This document shows positions 16,408 to 27,874 of a stretch of DNA of 64,000 nt, piece after piece (position 1 is the stretch's first letter; each line of letters begins with the position of its first letter). The notes under the pieces are model-generated. The model did no database searches and was not told where the DNA came from. It saw only the letters and a program-made list of their open reading frames with translations. The DNA is from Paludibacteraceae bacterium (lineage in GTDB: Bacteria; Bacteroidota; Bacteroidia; Bacteroidales; Paludibacteraceae). Location of the stretch: contig JAFRNH010000058.1 in assembly GCA_017430235.1 (NCBI GenBank), positions 1 to 64,000 on the forward strand, read 5' to 3'. The translations under genes and the position numbers were made by a program.

Positions 16408-18870
16408 TTATCGAATCTTCGCACCCAATTTTTCTTCGAAATTTTTAATCAGTCTATTCATTATACCATCAATCTGCGTATCCGTAAGCGTTTTAGCCAT
16501 ATCTTGCAAGATGAAGGTTACTGCATAAGACTTCTTTCCAGATGGCAAGTTTTTACCCTCATAGACATCAAACAAATACATATCTTTCAACAACTTGCGT
16601 TCTGTCTCATTTGCTATCTTAGCCACATCCGCAAATGTAGTGTTCGTATCCAGCAACAACGCCAAATCACGCTTAACCTCTGGGAACTTAGATATATCCG
16701 AATAAGACACCTTATGTTTCTTCAACTCAGACAATATATTGTTCCATTCCAAATCAGCGAAATATACATCCGTATCAATATCAAACTTCTTCGTCACCTT
16801 TTTAGAAACAACACCCAACGTTGCCAACAACTTACCTGCAGGGGTCAACATCGTCAGACCGTCCGACAACAAATCGTCTGAATATTCACCAATTACCAAA
16901 CCTTTCTTCTCCACACCCAAACGAGCAAATATATTATCCACATAAGCAGACAACTGATAGAAGGATGTCTTATCCTGTTTCTGCACCCAACTTGCAAGCG
17001 TCTTGTTACCTGCTAACCAAATGCCCAAATGGAAATCCTCAGAATAAGGTTTCAACGGTTGCTCAATAGTTGATTCCTTTGACGGATTCTTATGATAGCA
17101 ATTACCAAACTCATAGAACTTCACATCGCCATTTTTACGATTGATATTGTAAGAAATACTCTCCAATCCACCGAACAACAAAGTCTGACGCATACAACCC
17201 AAATCAGCACTCAACGGATTCATCACATTAATGGTCGTATCAGCTGTATATTTCTCTCCATCTGCATAATAGGAAAGTTTTGTCAGTGAGTTATTCAATA
17301 TCTCATGGAATCCACAACCACTCAACTGATCAGAGATCATGTTTTGAAGTTTCAATGAGTTAGGTTTTGGAGAATATGCAATAGACGAATGAAGAGTCGT
17401 TCCCTCCTCTACATTATCATATCCGTAGATACGAAGGATATCCTCAATCACATCCACATCACGCTGTACATCCACACGATAAGTAGGTACAGCCAACTGC
17501 ATGGTGGTCTCTGTCTCATTCTTTATCTCAATTTCCAATCCTTTCAGTATGGTTTTCACATCCTGCTTAGAAATTTCCTGTCCTACCAACGAATTGATCT
17601 TCTCAAACGTCAAGTTAACTGGATATGGAGCTACAGGAACAGGATAGTTGTCAAATACCTCAGAAGAGATGGTTCCACCTGCCAATTCCTTAACAAGTAA
17701 GGCAGCCAATTTCAATATATATAATGTATTATTTGGATCGCAACCTCTCTCATAACGGAAAGAAGCATCCGTATTCAAGCCATGACGACGAGCTGTTTTT
17801 CTAACAGAAACAGGATTAAAGTATGCACTTTCTATAAAGATGTTCTTTGTCTGTTCTGTGACACCAGAATGCAAACCTCCGAACACTCCAGCGATACAAG
17901 CGCCACCCTTTTCATCGCAAATCATCAAATCATCAGCACTCAATTTCCTTTCAACGCCATCCAATGTTACGAATTTAGTGCCTTCTGCCAAATTCTTCAC
18001 GATGATGTGTCTGCCATCCATCTTATCCACATCAAAAGCATGCAATGGTTGTCCCATGGCATGAAGCATGAAGTTCGTCACATCCACCACATTATTAATA
18101 GGGCGAACACCGATTGTCTTCAACAACTTTTGCATCCATTCTGGCGATTCCTTGATTGTGACACCTGCCACAACAACACCAGAGTAACGAGGACAAGCCT
18201 TTTCATTTTCAACAGTGACCTTTACAGGATAATTATTGTTCTCCACCTTGAAAGCAGAGACATCTGGCAATGTCAATTTGTACTTGTTATTATGTAAAGC
18301 GAAATAAGCAGCCAAATCTCTTGCCACACCATAATGAGATGCCGCATCGATACGATTTGGAGTGATATCCACCTCAATCACATAATCTTTCTCAATCTGA
18401 TAATAATCCTTAGCTAAGGTACCCACCTTACAATCAGCAGGTAATTCGATGATTCCTTCATGACTTGTACCGATTCCAATTTCGTCCTCAGCGCAAAGCA
18501 TACCGAATGACTCTACGCCACGCAATTTAGAACGCTTAATCGTAAAGGTCTGATCTCCATCATACAATTTTGTACCAATCGTAGCAACGATGGTTTTTAA
18601 CCCAGCACGGCAATTAGCAGCTCCACAAACAATCTGAAGAGGATCACCTGAACCCACATTAACAATTGCAACATGTAAATGGTCTGAATCCGGATGATTC
18701 TCGCATTGCAAAACTTCACCAACTACCAAGCCTTCCAAGCCACCTTTTATTGATTCAACCTCTTCCACACCATCTACCTCAAGACCTATGGAAGTTAAAA
18801 TCTTTGATACTTCTTCTGGTTCTATATCAAGGTTTAAGTACCTTTTCAACCAATTGTATGATATATTCAT
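16408..18870 (-). CDS. pheT: Phenylalanine--tRNA ligase beta subunit
   Basis: The 820-residue beta chain of the alpha2-beta2 synthetase that charges tRNA-Phe. In order: N-terminal part MNISYNWLKRYLNL; an OB-fold tRNA-binding domain (GLVVGEVLQCENHPDSDHL, near residues 45-150); B3/B4 editing domain (KACPRYSGVVV, NNVVDVTNFMLHAMGQPLHAFD); B5 domain with VDVQRDVDVIEDILRIYGYDNV; the catalytic-like core; and a C-terminal ferredoxin-fold anticodon-binding domain (SKFPEVKRDLALLLD). Length is normal. It stands alone; pheS is not in the window. It is divergent from the Fur-family gene. Confidence 0.97.
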   Translation of the reverse strand: MNISYNWLKRYLNLDIEPEEVSKILTSIGLEVDGVEEVESIKGGLEGLVVGEVLQCENHPDSDHLHVAIVNVGSGDPLQIVCGAANCRAGLKTIVATIGTKLYDGDQTFTIKRSKLRGVESFGMLCAEDEIGIGTSHEGIIELPADCKVGTLAKDYYQIEKDYVIEVDITPNRIDAASHYGVARDLAAYFALHNNKYKLTLPDVSAFKVENNNYPVKVTVENEKACPRYSGVVVAGVTIKESPEWMQKLLKTIGVRPINNVVDVTNFMLHAMGQPLHAFDVDKMDGRHIIVKNLAEGTKFVTLDGVERKLSADDLMICDEKGGACIAGVFGGLHSGVTEQTKNIFIESAYFNPVSVRKTARRHGLNTDASFRYERGCDPNNTLYILKLAALLVKELAGGTISSEVFDNYPVPVAPYPVNLTFEKINSLVGQEISKQDVKTILKGLEIEIKNETETTMQLAVPTYRVDVQRDVDVIEDILRIYGYDNVEEGTTLHSSIAYSPKPNSLKLQNMISDQLSGCGFHEILNNSLTKLSYYADGEKYTADTTINVMNPLSADLGCMRQTLLFGGLESISYNINRKNGDVKFYEFGNCYHKNPSKESTIEQPLKPYSEDFHLGIWLAGNKTLASWVQKQDKTSFYQLSAYVDNIFARLGVEKKGLVIGEYSDDLLSDGLTMLTPAGKLLATLGVVSKKVTKKFDIDTDVYFADLEWNNILSELKKHKVSYSDISKFPEVKRDLALLLDTNTTFADVAKIANETERKLLKDMYLFDVYEGKNLPSGKKSYAVTFILQDMAKTLTDTQIDGIMNRLIKNFEEKLGAKIR

Positions 18871-18927
18871 CTTTATTAAATTAATTATCTTCTTCTAACA
18901 GAAAGTCCCGATGTAACTTTCAACGTA

Positions 18928-18935
18928 CAAAAATA
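18928..18935 (-). promoter_or_regulatory. -7 box for pheT
   Basis: TATTTTTG on the minus strand, 57 bases before the pheT start. A TTTG lies 15 bases further upstream, which is shorter than the usual spacing. Confidence 0.45.
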
Positions 18936-18968
18936 AAAAAAATATAGGAGCAAAAGAAAAAAATAGGC

Positions 18969-18976
18969 TAACTTTG
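18969..18976 (+). promoter_or_regulatory. -7 box for the Fur-family gene
   Basis: TAACTTTG, 21 bases before the ATG at 18998. No clear -33 element. Confidence 0.5.
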
Positions 18977-18997
18977 TCCATCAAAGAAGAAAATTGA

Positions 18998-19483
18998 ATG
19001 GAGAATAGCAACAAAAACAAACCAACCGCACGACAAATCCTTACGGACTTAATCGAGAAGAAGAAACTCCGCAAGACACCCGAACGATTTGCCATATTGG
19101 AGGAGATCTATCAAATCGATGGTCATTTCACCATTGATTCACTCTATTCTCTGTTAAATGACAAGAATTACCACGTCAGTCGTGCCACCCTTTATAATAC
19201 GGTGGAATTATTACTCGAATGTAATTTGGTCTTAAAACATCATTTTGGCAAAGAGACTGCCGAATATGAAAAATGTTACAACTGTAAAGTGCATCATCAC
19301 CTTGTATGCACCAATTGTGGCGAGATACGTGAATTTACAGATGTAAACATCAGACGTAACATTCAAACAAAGCATTATAAAAAATTCGACATGACCCACT
19401 ACTCTCTCGTAATCTATGGCCTTTGTGAAAAATGTAAAGAAGTTCAATCAAATACACATATAAAAACAAAGGGAGAAAACTAA
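18998..19483 (+). CDS. Fur-family metal-responsive transcriptional regulator
   Basis: A 161-residue repressor of the Fur/Zur/PerR family. Residues 20-85 form the winged helix (RKTPERFAILEEIYQIDGHFTIDSL... HVSRATLYNTVELL). The dimerisation domain holds the structural zinc cysteines CTNCGEIREF and CEKCKEVQ, and the regulatory-site segment KVHHHLVC. Which metal or peroxide it senses cannot be told from sequence. It is transcribed away from pheT and ends 28 bases before the convergent end of the large VIT/VWA lipoprotein gene. Confidence 0.92.
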   Translation: MENSNKNKPTARQILTDLIEKKKLRKTPERFAILEEIYQIDGHFTIDSLYSLLNDKNYHVSRATLYNTVELLLECNLVLKHHFGKETAEYEKCYNCKVHHHLVCTNCGEIREFTDVNIRRNIQTKHYKKFDMTHYSLVIYGLCEKCKEVQSNTHIKTKGEN

Positions 19484-19511
19484 CTCTCTCCCTCTGTAAC
19501 TAAAACACAAC

Positions 19512-22500
19512 CTATTTTATTTCAAACTCATCCAATTTCACCATTCCTTTTACATTATCCAATACTATCATCTTTTCTTCACAAGTTTGGTTTTTCCTTC
19601 CATAATTTCTAAACACAGAAACCTTTACAATAACTGGTTGCAACTGTTTTTGCGACGTTGTACCATAATAATGAATATTCACCGAATAGGTTCCCTTTAT
19701 CGCCTTTTTCAAAAGAAACTCTTCCGGGCCATATCCTCGTGTGAAATCTTCAGAAATAGAACCTCCTATATATGTCTTTTTATGATTATAGCCACACGAT
19801 TCTTTATTAGGATCAGTTACCCATAAATCTATATCACAATTATCCGTATTCCATGATATTACAACACGCAAATCATATCCAAAATATTTATCTTCAACAT
19901 GTTTCCCTTTCAATGCTTCAGAATGTAATGCCACCAATTCATTCATCTCATGTTGAACAATATAATTAATACCATTAAATCGATCCCACTTTCCTGACAC
20001 TACCTTTTCAAACATTTCATACGCCTTTACATAATTTCCACATGCTCGGTATGCAAAAGCTAAGTCTCGATATGTTTGCGGTTCTTCATTTCTCACCTTC
20101 TCCACATCTTTATACGTTTCTAACGCTAAACTGTTTTCTCCATACTCCATCAATTTTCCTCCCAAGGTTCGTAGTATTTCTGGCTCTTCCATTTTCAGCT
20201 CTGCCAAATTTGAAATGATACGAACTGCTAAACTATTCAGTCCTTCAGAATAGAAATAATCTGCCACATCTATATAAAAAAGGATATTATCAGCATCTAA
20301 TTCTCTCAACTTCAAATACTTGTCATACATCGCACTTTTTGGCACACGTTTTAATTCTGACAAATAAGAAGGAATGGTAGTTCGTGCCTTTCTGAAACTT
20401 TCCGAAGGTAAATTATTGCGAACTATTTGAGGCGTTTGACGTTTCCTTCTCTCCATTTTTGTTGAATTATTACGACGAACCGATGTTGAATCATTACGAT
20501 GAACCAATATTGAATCATTACAAATTGTCATAGCATCTGACAATTTAAAAAGAACTGGTAATCTAAAACAAGAACGCACCTTTCTTCCATTTTGCTCTGC
20601 AGGAATCCACTTAGGCATTGATGACACAACACGAATTGCTTCATCATCTAATAGAGAATCAACACCACGTTCTATTTGGACATTTGATATGGTACTATCT
20701 GTATTAACAACAAAACTAACAATAACTCTACCTTGCAGACCTAAATTCGCTGCTTGTTCTGGATAACAAAGATTACTCCTTAAATATTCCATTAGTGCAT
20801 TCAGGCCACCTTGAAATTCAGCTTTTTTTTCGACTCTTGTATAGATTTCTTCCTCATCATTTTCTGCATCATCTGTTTCTACTGAATAAGCCTCACTTTC
20901 AATAGCTTGATCTTCAACAGCACTCAACATCAACGGTTGTTCAACTCTATAGTCGCTACGAGCATCTACCTGTGATAATTCCGCGTCTACCGACATCGCC
21001 GTCCAACGTTCTTCCTCAACAATATGCATTGAGTTATCCGCAGGCTCAACTCTACTCTTTTTTCCTTTCCTTATACGATCATACTCTTCCCTTAATTCTA
21101 CAGGCGGTTCTATTTCATATTGAATATAATCCCATACAGTCTCCAACACAATAAGTGACGTATAATCACTCACCAAACCATATTTCATACACAACTCTTT
21201 TATCTCATCTTTATTCTCTTTCGAATTTTGTTCTAATTCAGACACTTTTTTCTGCGCCCATATACGTTTTACATTAGCACCTAAATTATCCGACAGTGAT
21301 GAAATAGTATACTCTAACGTCTTCTCCACCTTGTCACCATAACCTAAATTCAATTTCAACACAGCAGTCTTAGCAGACATGCATCCTACAATTGACAAAT
21401 TTTCATTCACTTCAACCCCAGTCTTAGGATAAACATCCTTCATTTCCGATTGATTATAAGAGACACTGATTAAACGAATATACTGATGAGTCAAATGATT
21501 CAAGGCTTCTTTTTGCGACATCTCATTCAAATTAATATAAGATCCTCCTTTCGTAGTTAGATGGGATAAAAACGAATAATCAGAACGCATACTAGAATTT
21601 ATTGCATACAAAGGCACTTCCGGTTGTGTGGGATTTTTTAATCCGAAATTAGACACACCATCAGAGAACAATAATATTTCATCCACATCATACTTCGCAA
21701 AATTTAATGCACCAAACTGTGTTCCTCCATCAAAAGGCTGTGTACTCATATTTTGTTTAATATCATTATATGTGGCATTAGGAATTATTTTATCCAAATA
21801 CACTCTATCACTAAATGTAACCAAACGAACGTTCACTTTTCCTAAATAAGACAGATAATCCTTTAGCAAAGCATACTCTTTTTCTATATTTCTATTTTTT
21901 GCAGAAGAAGAAACATCAAAAACAACCGCTATCGATTTTGGTTTCACCTTATCCTTTTTTTCCTTAATATTAGGTGAAAGATAGAAAAAAGTATTCGTTC
22001 CCTCATCTTCTGTAACCAGATCTTGTTTATTTGAGACAGGGACCTGAACACGTACGAAATCATTCAATTTCACATTCTCCGCAGAAAATGAGATTCTTGT
22101 ACCTTCCGAATAAGAGGAAGAAGAAAGATTCAGCAAAGATGTCTGTATTTTAGGAGTTGACGAAGGGTTCACAAAAGTCACATCCAAACTGAATTTATCC
22201 AATTGATGTTCAGAAAAGAGTGGTAAATTATACAACTCTACACCATCAGAAGATTTAATTTCCTGTTCATATCCAATAATAACATGACGAGGCGAACCTT
22301 TTCGTAATGGATAGATTCGTGTTTTAAAATTATTACCTTTTGTTTTCTCAACCAATCCTGGATCCACACCATTCCGAACAATTCTTTCGAACGTACGACG
22401 AGCTTTACTTTTATCAACAACAACACCCTCTCTCATTTTTCCATTCACATCCAACGCATAACGAGAAACCGTTTGCCCATCTCCTAATGGAAATTCAAGT

Positions 22501-22862
22501 TCGCCTTCCATCACACGCTCACAACTATTTTCAAAAATCATATCAAATGTTGTAACTGCAATTTTCCCACGCACTTCAACATTAACAGACAAACTGGTCA
22601 TTCTAATACAATCCGCTTCCTTCACGTCAGATTTCTTGGCAGAAAGACGAGGAAACATAGAAATTCTATCATTTTCAAAAGAATCAACAGGAACTGTTTC
22701 AATCTGAATCGAATCTTTTACAACCGTAGTATGTGACGAAAAATGAGAATCATCAGTAATATTATTTCTAGATGATGCATCATTTGTCCTCATGCAACCT
22801 ACTAATAAAGTGACACAAAAACAACCCGTTATTGTTGCCATTAAAAATTTTAATTTACTCAT
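19512..22862 (-). CDS. VIT-VWA-TonB-TPR-DUF2135 multidomain lipoprotein
   Basis: A 1116-residue exported protein with an unusual chain of domains. A lipobox, LLVGC, stands at residue 23. Residues about 85-205 are a VIT domain (VTTFDMIFENSCERVMEGELEFPLG, FERIVRNGVDPGLVE). About 305-480 is a von Willebrand A domain with the metal site DVSSS. About 670-780 is a TonB C-terminal domain (GLQGRVIVSFVVNTDSTISN). About 870-990 are TPR helices. About 1005-1105 is a DUF2135 domain (ISWNTDNCDIDLWVTDPN). VIT/VWA proteins are thought to bind ligands at the cell surface; no function is known for this combination. A Ser/Thr/Asn/Arg-rich linker joins TonB and TPR parts. The gene stands alone. Confidence 0.88.
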   Translation of the reverse strand: MSKLKFLMATITGCFCVTLLVGCMRTNDASSRNNITDDSHFSSHTTVVKDSIQIETVPVDSFENDRISMFPRLSAKKSDVKEADCIRMTSLSVNVEVRGKIAVTTFDMIFENSCERVMEGELEFPLGDGQTVSRYALDVNGKMREGVVVDKSKARRTFERIVRNGVDPGLVEKTKGNNFKTRIYPLRKGSPRHVIIGYEQEIKSSDGVELYNLPLFSEHQLDKFSLDVTFVNPSSTPKIQTSLLNLSSSSYSEGTRISFSAENVKLNDFVRVQVPVSNKQDLVTEDEGTNTFFYLSPNIKEKKDKVKPKSIAVVFDVSSSAKNRNIEKEYALLKDYLSYLGKVNVRLVTFSDRVYLDKIIPNATYNDIKQNMSTQPFDGGTQFGALNFAKYDVDEILLFSDGVSNFGLKNPTQPEVPLYAINSSMRSDYSFLSHLTTKGGSYINLNEMSQKEALNHLTHQYIRLISVSYNQSEMKDVYPKTGVEVNENLSIVGCMSAKTAVLKLNLGYGDKVEKTLEYTISSLSDNLGANVKRIWAQKKVSELEQNSKENKDEIKELCMKYGLVSDYTSLIVLETVWDYIQYEIEPPVELREEYDRIRKGKKSRVEPADNSMHIVEEERWTAMSVDAELSQVDARSDYRVEQPLMLSAVEDQAIESEAYSVETDDAENDEEEIYTRVEKKAEFQGGLNALMEYLRSNLCYPEQAANLGLQGRVIVSFVVNTDSTISNVQIERGVDSLLDDEAIRVVSSMPKWIPAEQNGRKVRSCFRLPVLFKLSDAMTICNDSILVHRNDSTSVRRNNSTKMERRKRQTPQIVRNNLPSESFRKARTTIPSYLSELKRVPKSAMYDKYLKLRELDADNILFYIDVADYFYSEGLNSLAVRIISNLAELKMEEPEILRTLGGKLMEYGENSLALETYKDVEKVRNEEPQTYRDLAFAYRACGNYVKAYEMFEKVVSGKWDRFNGINYIVQHEMNELVALHSEALKGKHVEDKYFGYDLRVVISWNTDNCDIDLWVTDPNKESCGYNHKKTYIGGSISEDFTRGYGPEEFLLKKAIKGTYSVNIHYYGTTSQKQLQPVIVKVSVFRNYGRKNQTCEEKMIVLDNVKGMVKLDEFEIK

Positions 22863-23036
22863 ATCTTCTCATTTTTTAGCTAATTATAAAATATTCACAG
22901 AACTTTATTTGAGAATTTTCAATCTTCAAAAAACATATAGAAGTTCCATTATTTTATAGAAAAACGCACGGACATAAAAAAAAATACATTTTTCAAAAAA
23001 ATTTGTTATAAAATCTTAATTAGAACAAAAAAAACA

Positions 23037-23044
23037 TATATTTG
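23037..23044 (+). promoter_or_regulatory. -7 box for the ATP synthase operon
   Basis: TATATTTG, 111 bases before atpD. No TTG at the expected distance. The whole gap 22863-23155 is AT-rich; nothing else stands out in it. Confidence 0.5.
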
Positions 23045-23143
23045 CATTCGGCTTACTTTATAACTGTTCTTTATGGCGATGAAAAACACGTAAGTCTATC
23101 ACACGAAAAAGAAAAAACATAAATAAATAATTAATACCATTAA

Positions 23144-24661
<1,518 letters not shown>

Positions 24662-24679
24662 CAGACTAAAATCGGCAGT

Positions 24680-24925
24680 ATGAAATTAGAAATCATATCA
24701 CCAGACAAATTAGTTTTTACGGGAGAGGTTGACTCAGTGAATCTACCGGGAAGTGCGGGAAAATTCACTGTATTACCACGACACACGGCACTAATTTCGT
24801 CGCTAAAAGCAGGAGAGATCATCTTTCGTTCAGGAGATGAGCAAACTGTTCTTAAAGTGGATGGCGGTTTTGCCGAGGTAAAAAACGACGTAATATCCGT
24901 TTGTGTTGAAAACGTTCTTGAGTAA
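24680..24925 (+). CDS. atpC: F0F1 ATP synthase subunit epsilon (short form)
   Basis: An 81-residue subunit containing only the N-terminal beta-sandwich (MKLEIISPDKLVFTGEVDSVNLPGSAGKFTVLPRHTALIS). Typical epsilon chains are 130-140 residues and end in a helical hairpin that inhibits ATP hydrolysis; that part is absent. The coupling role with gamma and the c ring can still be served by the sandwich. It starts 18 bases after atpD. Confidence 0.93.
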   Translation: MKLEIISPDKLVFTGEVDSVNLPGSAGKFTVLPRHTALISSLKAGEIIFRSGDEQTVLKVDGGFAEVKNDVISVCVENVLE

Positions 24926-24942
24926 AAAAGTGAAATAAAAGC

Positions 24943-25320
24943 ATGAATCGCGCTACAACAATAGCAATATCTATACTAATAGTCTTGATGACTATACTTA
25001 GTGTCCTTTCGGTCTATGTTATCAAAACATTTTTCCCCGAATATGCAAGTATCGATTCCGCTGTCTGCTGCGTCAGTGCATTTTTCACACTTTACGGTAT
25101 AGTAACATTCATCACATTGGGTCAGAAGAAAGGAGATGCGAAAGATTATTCTAGAACATTTCTTGTGTTAAAAGCAATCAAACTATTTTTAACACTGGCG
25201 GGCGTAATCTTCTATGTGTTCTTCAACAAAGAGATGGCCCTACCCTTTCTCATTACGATCGTAGTCTATTATGTGATATATACAGTATTTGAGGCTATTG
25301 CCCTCACAAAACTTAAATAA
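24943..25320 (+). CDS. AtpI-like membrane protein of the ATP synthase operon
   Basis: A 125-residue protein with four predicted membrane helices and few polar residues. It sits between epsilon and subunit a, where AtpI or AtpZ-type assembly factors commonly lie. Its sequence is not clearly AtpI, so the name rests mainly on position and topology. A role in c-ring assembly or ion supply is inference. Confidence 0.65.
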   Translation: MNRATTIAISILIVLMTILSVLSVYVIKTFFPEYASIDSAVCCVSAFFTLYGIVTFITLGQKKGDAKDYSRTFLVLKAIKLFLTLAGVIFYVFFNKEMALPFLITIVVYYVIYTVFEAIALTKLK

Positions 25321-25332
25321 GGATTTACAAAA

Positions 25333-26421
25333 ATGAGTCAGTCCATAGATACTAACAAAGTCGGGAAAATTGGGAAGATTGTCTTCGGAATCTTACTCGT
25401 GATACTGGGTTTCTTGGGTGTGGCAGCTTTTGTCTTTCATTCGGATAAAGAGAAGGAGCTAAACATTAAAGAGATGATTTTCGGTCACGTGCAAGATGCC
25501 TATAATTGGCATATCACGACCATTGGAGACAAGCACGTTTCCATCTCTTTGCCATGTATAGTCTACGGTCAGAACGGTTTAGATGTTTTCAGTTCTTCAA
25601 GATTAGGACATGAAGGTCACTACACCGAGTACAATGGCTATAAAATTGCAGAAGAGGGAAATTACGCAGGAAAAATCGTTGAAGTGGCAACTGGAAACCG
25701 TCCATGGGACTTCTCCATCACTAAGAACGTAGTTTCTTTGTTGATTAGTTGTGCTCTTCTATTGATTATTTTCTTGTCCATTGCAAAGAAGTACAAGAGC
25801 AACGGATTCTGCAAGCCAACAGGATTGCAGGCCATCTTGGAGCCTCTAATTGTCTCACTAAACGACGACATCATCAAACCAAGTGTTGGCAAGAATTACA
25901 AAAAGTTCACATGGTATCTGTTAACCGTCTTCTTCTTTATCTTCATCAACAACTTATTGGGTATCATTCCAATATTCCCTGGTGGAGCAAACCTGACAGG
26001 TAACATAGCCATAACACTTGTATTGGCAGCCATCACCTTCTTATTGACCAACATTTTTGGTACGAAAGCGTACTTCCTTGATATAGTATGGCCAAAAGTA
26101 CCAACATTGTTGAAAGCGCCATTACCAATCATGCAGTTCATCGAGTTCTTAGGCGTCTTCACGAAACCTATCGCACTCTGCATACGTCTCTTCGCAAACA
26201 TGTTTGCAGGACACGTGATGGTATTGGTATTAGTTGGTTTGATATTCGTATTTTCACAATTGAATGTAGGTGCAGGATTGGGATTCTCAGTCGTTTCTGT
26301 ACTACTCGTTGTGTTCATGTCACTATTGGAGTGTTTGGTTTGTTTCATCCAAGCTTATGTATTCACGACTTTGTCAGCCCTATTCATAGGAATGGCACAA
26401 GTTGAAGAGGAAGAAGAGTAA
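25333..26421 (+). CDS. atpB: F0F1 ATP synthase subunit a
   Basis: A 362-residue proton-channel subunit of F0. The essential arginine lies in IRLFANMFAGHVMVLVLVG (about residue 280). An extra N-terminal region of about 100 residues, between the first helix and the canonical core, looks extracytoplasmic (VQDAYNWHITTIGDKHVSIS...) and makes this chain longer than the 240-270 residues of other phyla. Such an extension is, as far as I recall, common in Bacteroidota. Confidence 0.95.
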   Translation: MSQSIDTNKVGKIGKIVFGILLVILGFLGVAAFVFHSDKEKELNIKEMIFGHVQDAYNWHITTIGDKHVSISLPCIVYGQNGLDVFSSSRLGHEGHYTEYNGYKIAEEGNYAGKIVEVATGNRPWDFSITKNVVSLLISCALLLIIFLSIAKKYKSNGFCKPTGLQAILEPLIVSLNDDIIKPSVGKNYKKFTWYLLTVFFFIFINNLLGIIPIFPGGANLTGNIAITLVLAAITFLLTNIFGTKAYFLDIVWPKVPTLLKAPLPIMQFIEFLGVFTKPIALCIRLFANMFAGHVMVLVLVGLIFVFSQLNVGAGLGFSVVSVLLVVFMSLLECLVCFIQAYVFTTLSALFIGMAQVEEEEE

Positions 26422-26482
26422 AAGAAAAAAGCAAACAATAAGAAAAAAGAATAAAAAACAAAAATTATTAAATAACAATTAA

Positions 26483-26749
<267 letters not shown>

Positions 26750-26771
26750 TTAACACTTAAAATTAAACGTT

Positions 26772-27272
26772 ATGTCATTACTGACACCAGATCCCGGACT
26801 ATTATTCTGGATGCTTTTATGCTTCCTCATTGTAGCCTTCATTCTTGGAAAGTGGGCGTGGCCTGCTATCGTCGGAATGATAGAAGAGCGAGGCAACTAC
26901 ATTGAAGAATCTCTTAAGAAAGCTGACGAGGCAAATGCTGCTTTGGCTGGAATTAAAGCTGAAAACGAAAGATTGGCCGCAGAAGCAAAAAATGAGAGAG
27001 TTGAGATGTTGAAAGAAGCCACCAGATTAAAAGAGAAGATAATCGAGGATGCAAAAACACAAGCTACAGCTGAAGCAAACAAGATTATCGAAAATGCAAA
27101 GGAAAGCATCCAATTAGAGAAAGACAATGCCGTAAAAGAGATTCGTTCACAAGTAGCTGAGCTTTCTGTTAACATTGCAGAGAGAATTATCAGAGGCGAA
27201 CTTAAGAGCAACGAAAGCCAAATCGACATGATCAACAAACTATTGGATGAGGTTAATATCGCTAAATCGTAA
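26772..27272 (+). CDS. atpF: F0F1 ATP synthase subunit b
   Basis: A 166-residue peripheral-stalk subunit. One N-terminal membrane helix (LLFWMLLCFLIVAFILGKWAWP) is followed by a long charged coiled coil (ADEANAALAGIKAENERLAAEAK...) that reaches F1 and binds delta. Spacing to atpE is 22 bases and to atpH 6 bases. Confidence 0.95.
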   Translation: MSLLTPDPGLLFWMLLCFLIVAFILGKWAWPAIVGMIEERGNYIEESLKKADEANAALAGIKAENERLAAEAKNERVEMLKEATRLKEKIIEDAKTQATAEANKIIENAKESIQLEKDNAVKEIRSQVAELSVNIAERIIRGELKSNESQIDMINKLLDEVNIAKS

Positions 27273-27278
27273 TAGCTG

Positions 27279-27833
27279 ATGAATACAGGTAAAATTTCAG
27301 CAAGATATGCAAAAGCACTTTTCATGTTTGCAGAAGAAAACAAACAAGAAGAGTCTGTGTACAACAACGTTAAAACACTTTCCCAAAGTTTCACGGAGGT
27401 TCCACAGTTAAAAGACGCGTTGGGTAATCCAACCATCTCTAAACAGAAAAAGAAAGAGTTGCTTATCACTGCTGCAGGTACCCAAGTATGTGCCGAATTC
27501 AACCGCTTTGTTGATTTGGTCATCGAGCATAAACGAGAGGAATACTTCCAGAGTATCTGCTTAGTATTTCAAGATATGTATCGCGACAAGAAAAACATCA
27601 TCACCAGCACGCTTGTCACCGCAGCCCCACTCTCCGAAGCTGAGGAAGCTAGAATGAGAAAGGCAGTGGAATCTGTCACAGATGGAACCATAGAGTTCCA
27701 TAAGGAGATAGATCCAGACATCATTGGTGGATTTATTCTAAATGTTGAGACTTACCAGTTAGACGCTAGTATTAAGAGTCAACTTAGAACTGTCCGTGAT
27801 ACGCTCTTAAACAAGAATGCGGCAGATGCTTAA
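27279..27833 (+). CDS. atpH: F0F1 ATP synthase subunit delta
   Basis: A 184-residue subunit that joins the peripheral stalk to the top of F1. It begins MNTGKISARYAKALFMFAEE, as expected for the N-terminal helical bundle, and ends with the DPDIIGGFILNVETYQLDAS motif of the C-terminal domain. Confidence 0.95.
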   Translation: MNTGKISARYAKALFMFAEENKQEESVYNNVKTLSQSFTEVPQLKDALGNPTISKQKKKELLITAAGTQVCAEFNRFVDLVIEHKREEYFQSICLVFQDMYRDKKNIITSTLVTAAPLSEAEEARMRKAVESVTDGTIEFHKEIDPDIIGGFILNVETYQLDASIKSQLRTVRDTLLNKNAADA

Positions 27834-27874
27834 CTATTTATCAGTATTCGTAAATTAAAAAAGAAATTATTACT

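Noticed and set aside
16255..16881. Rightward frame of 208 residues over the end of pheT
   Set aside because: Antisense to pheT and to the small lipoprotein signal peptide; no family likeness.
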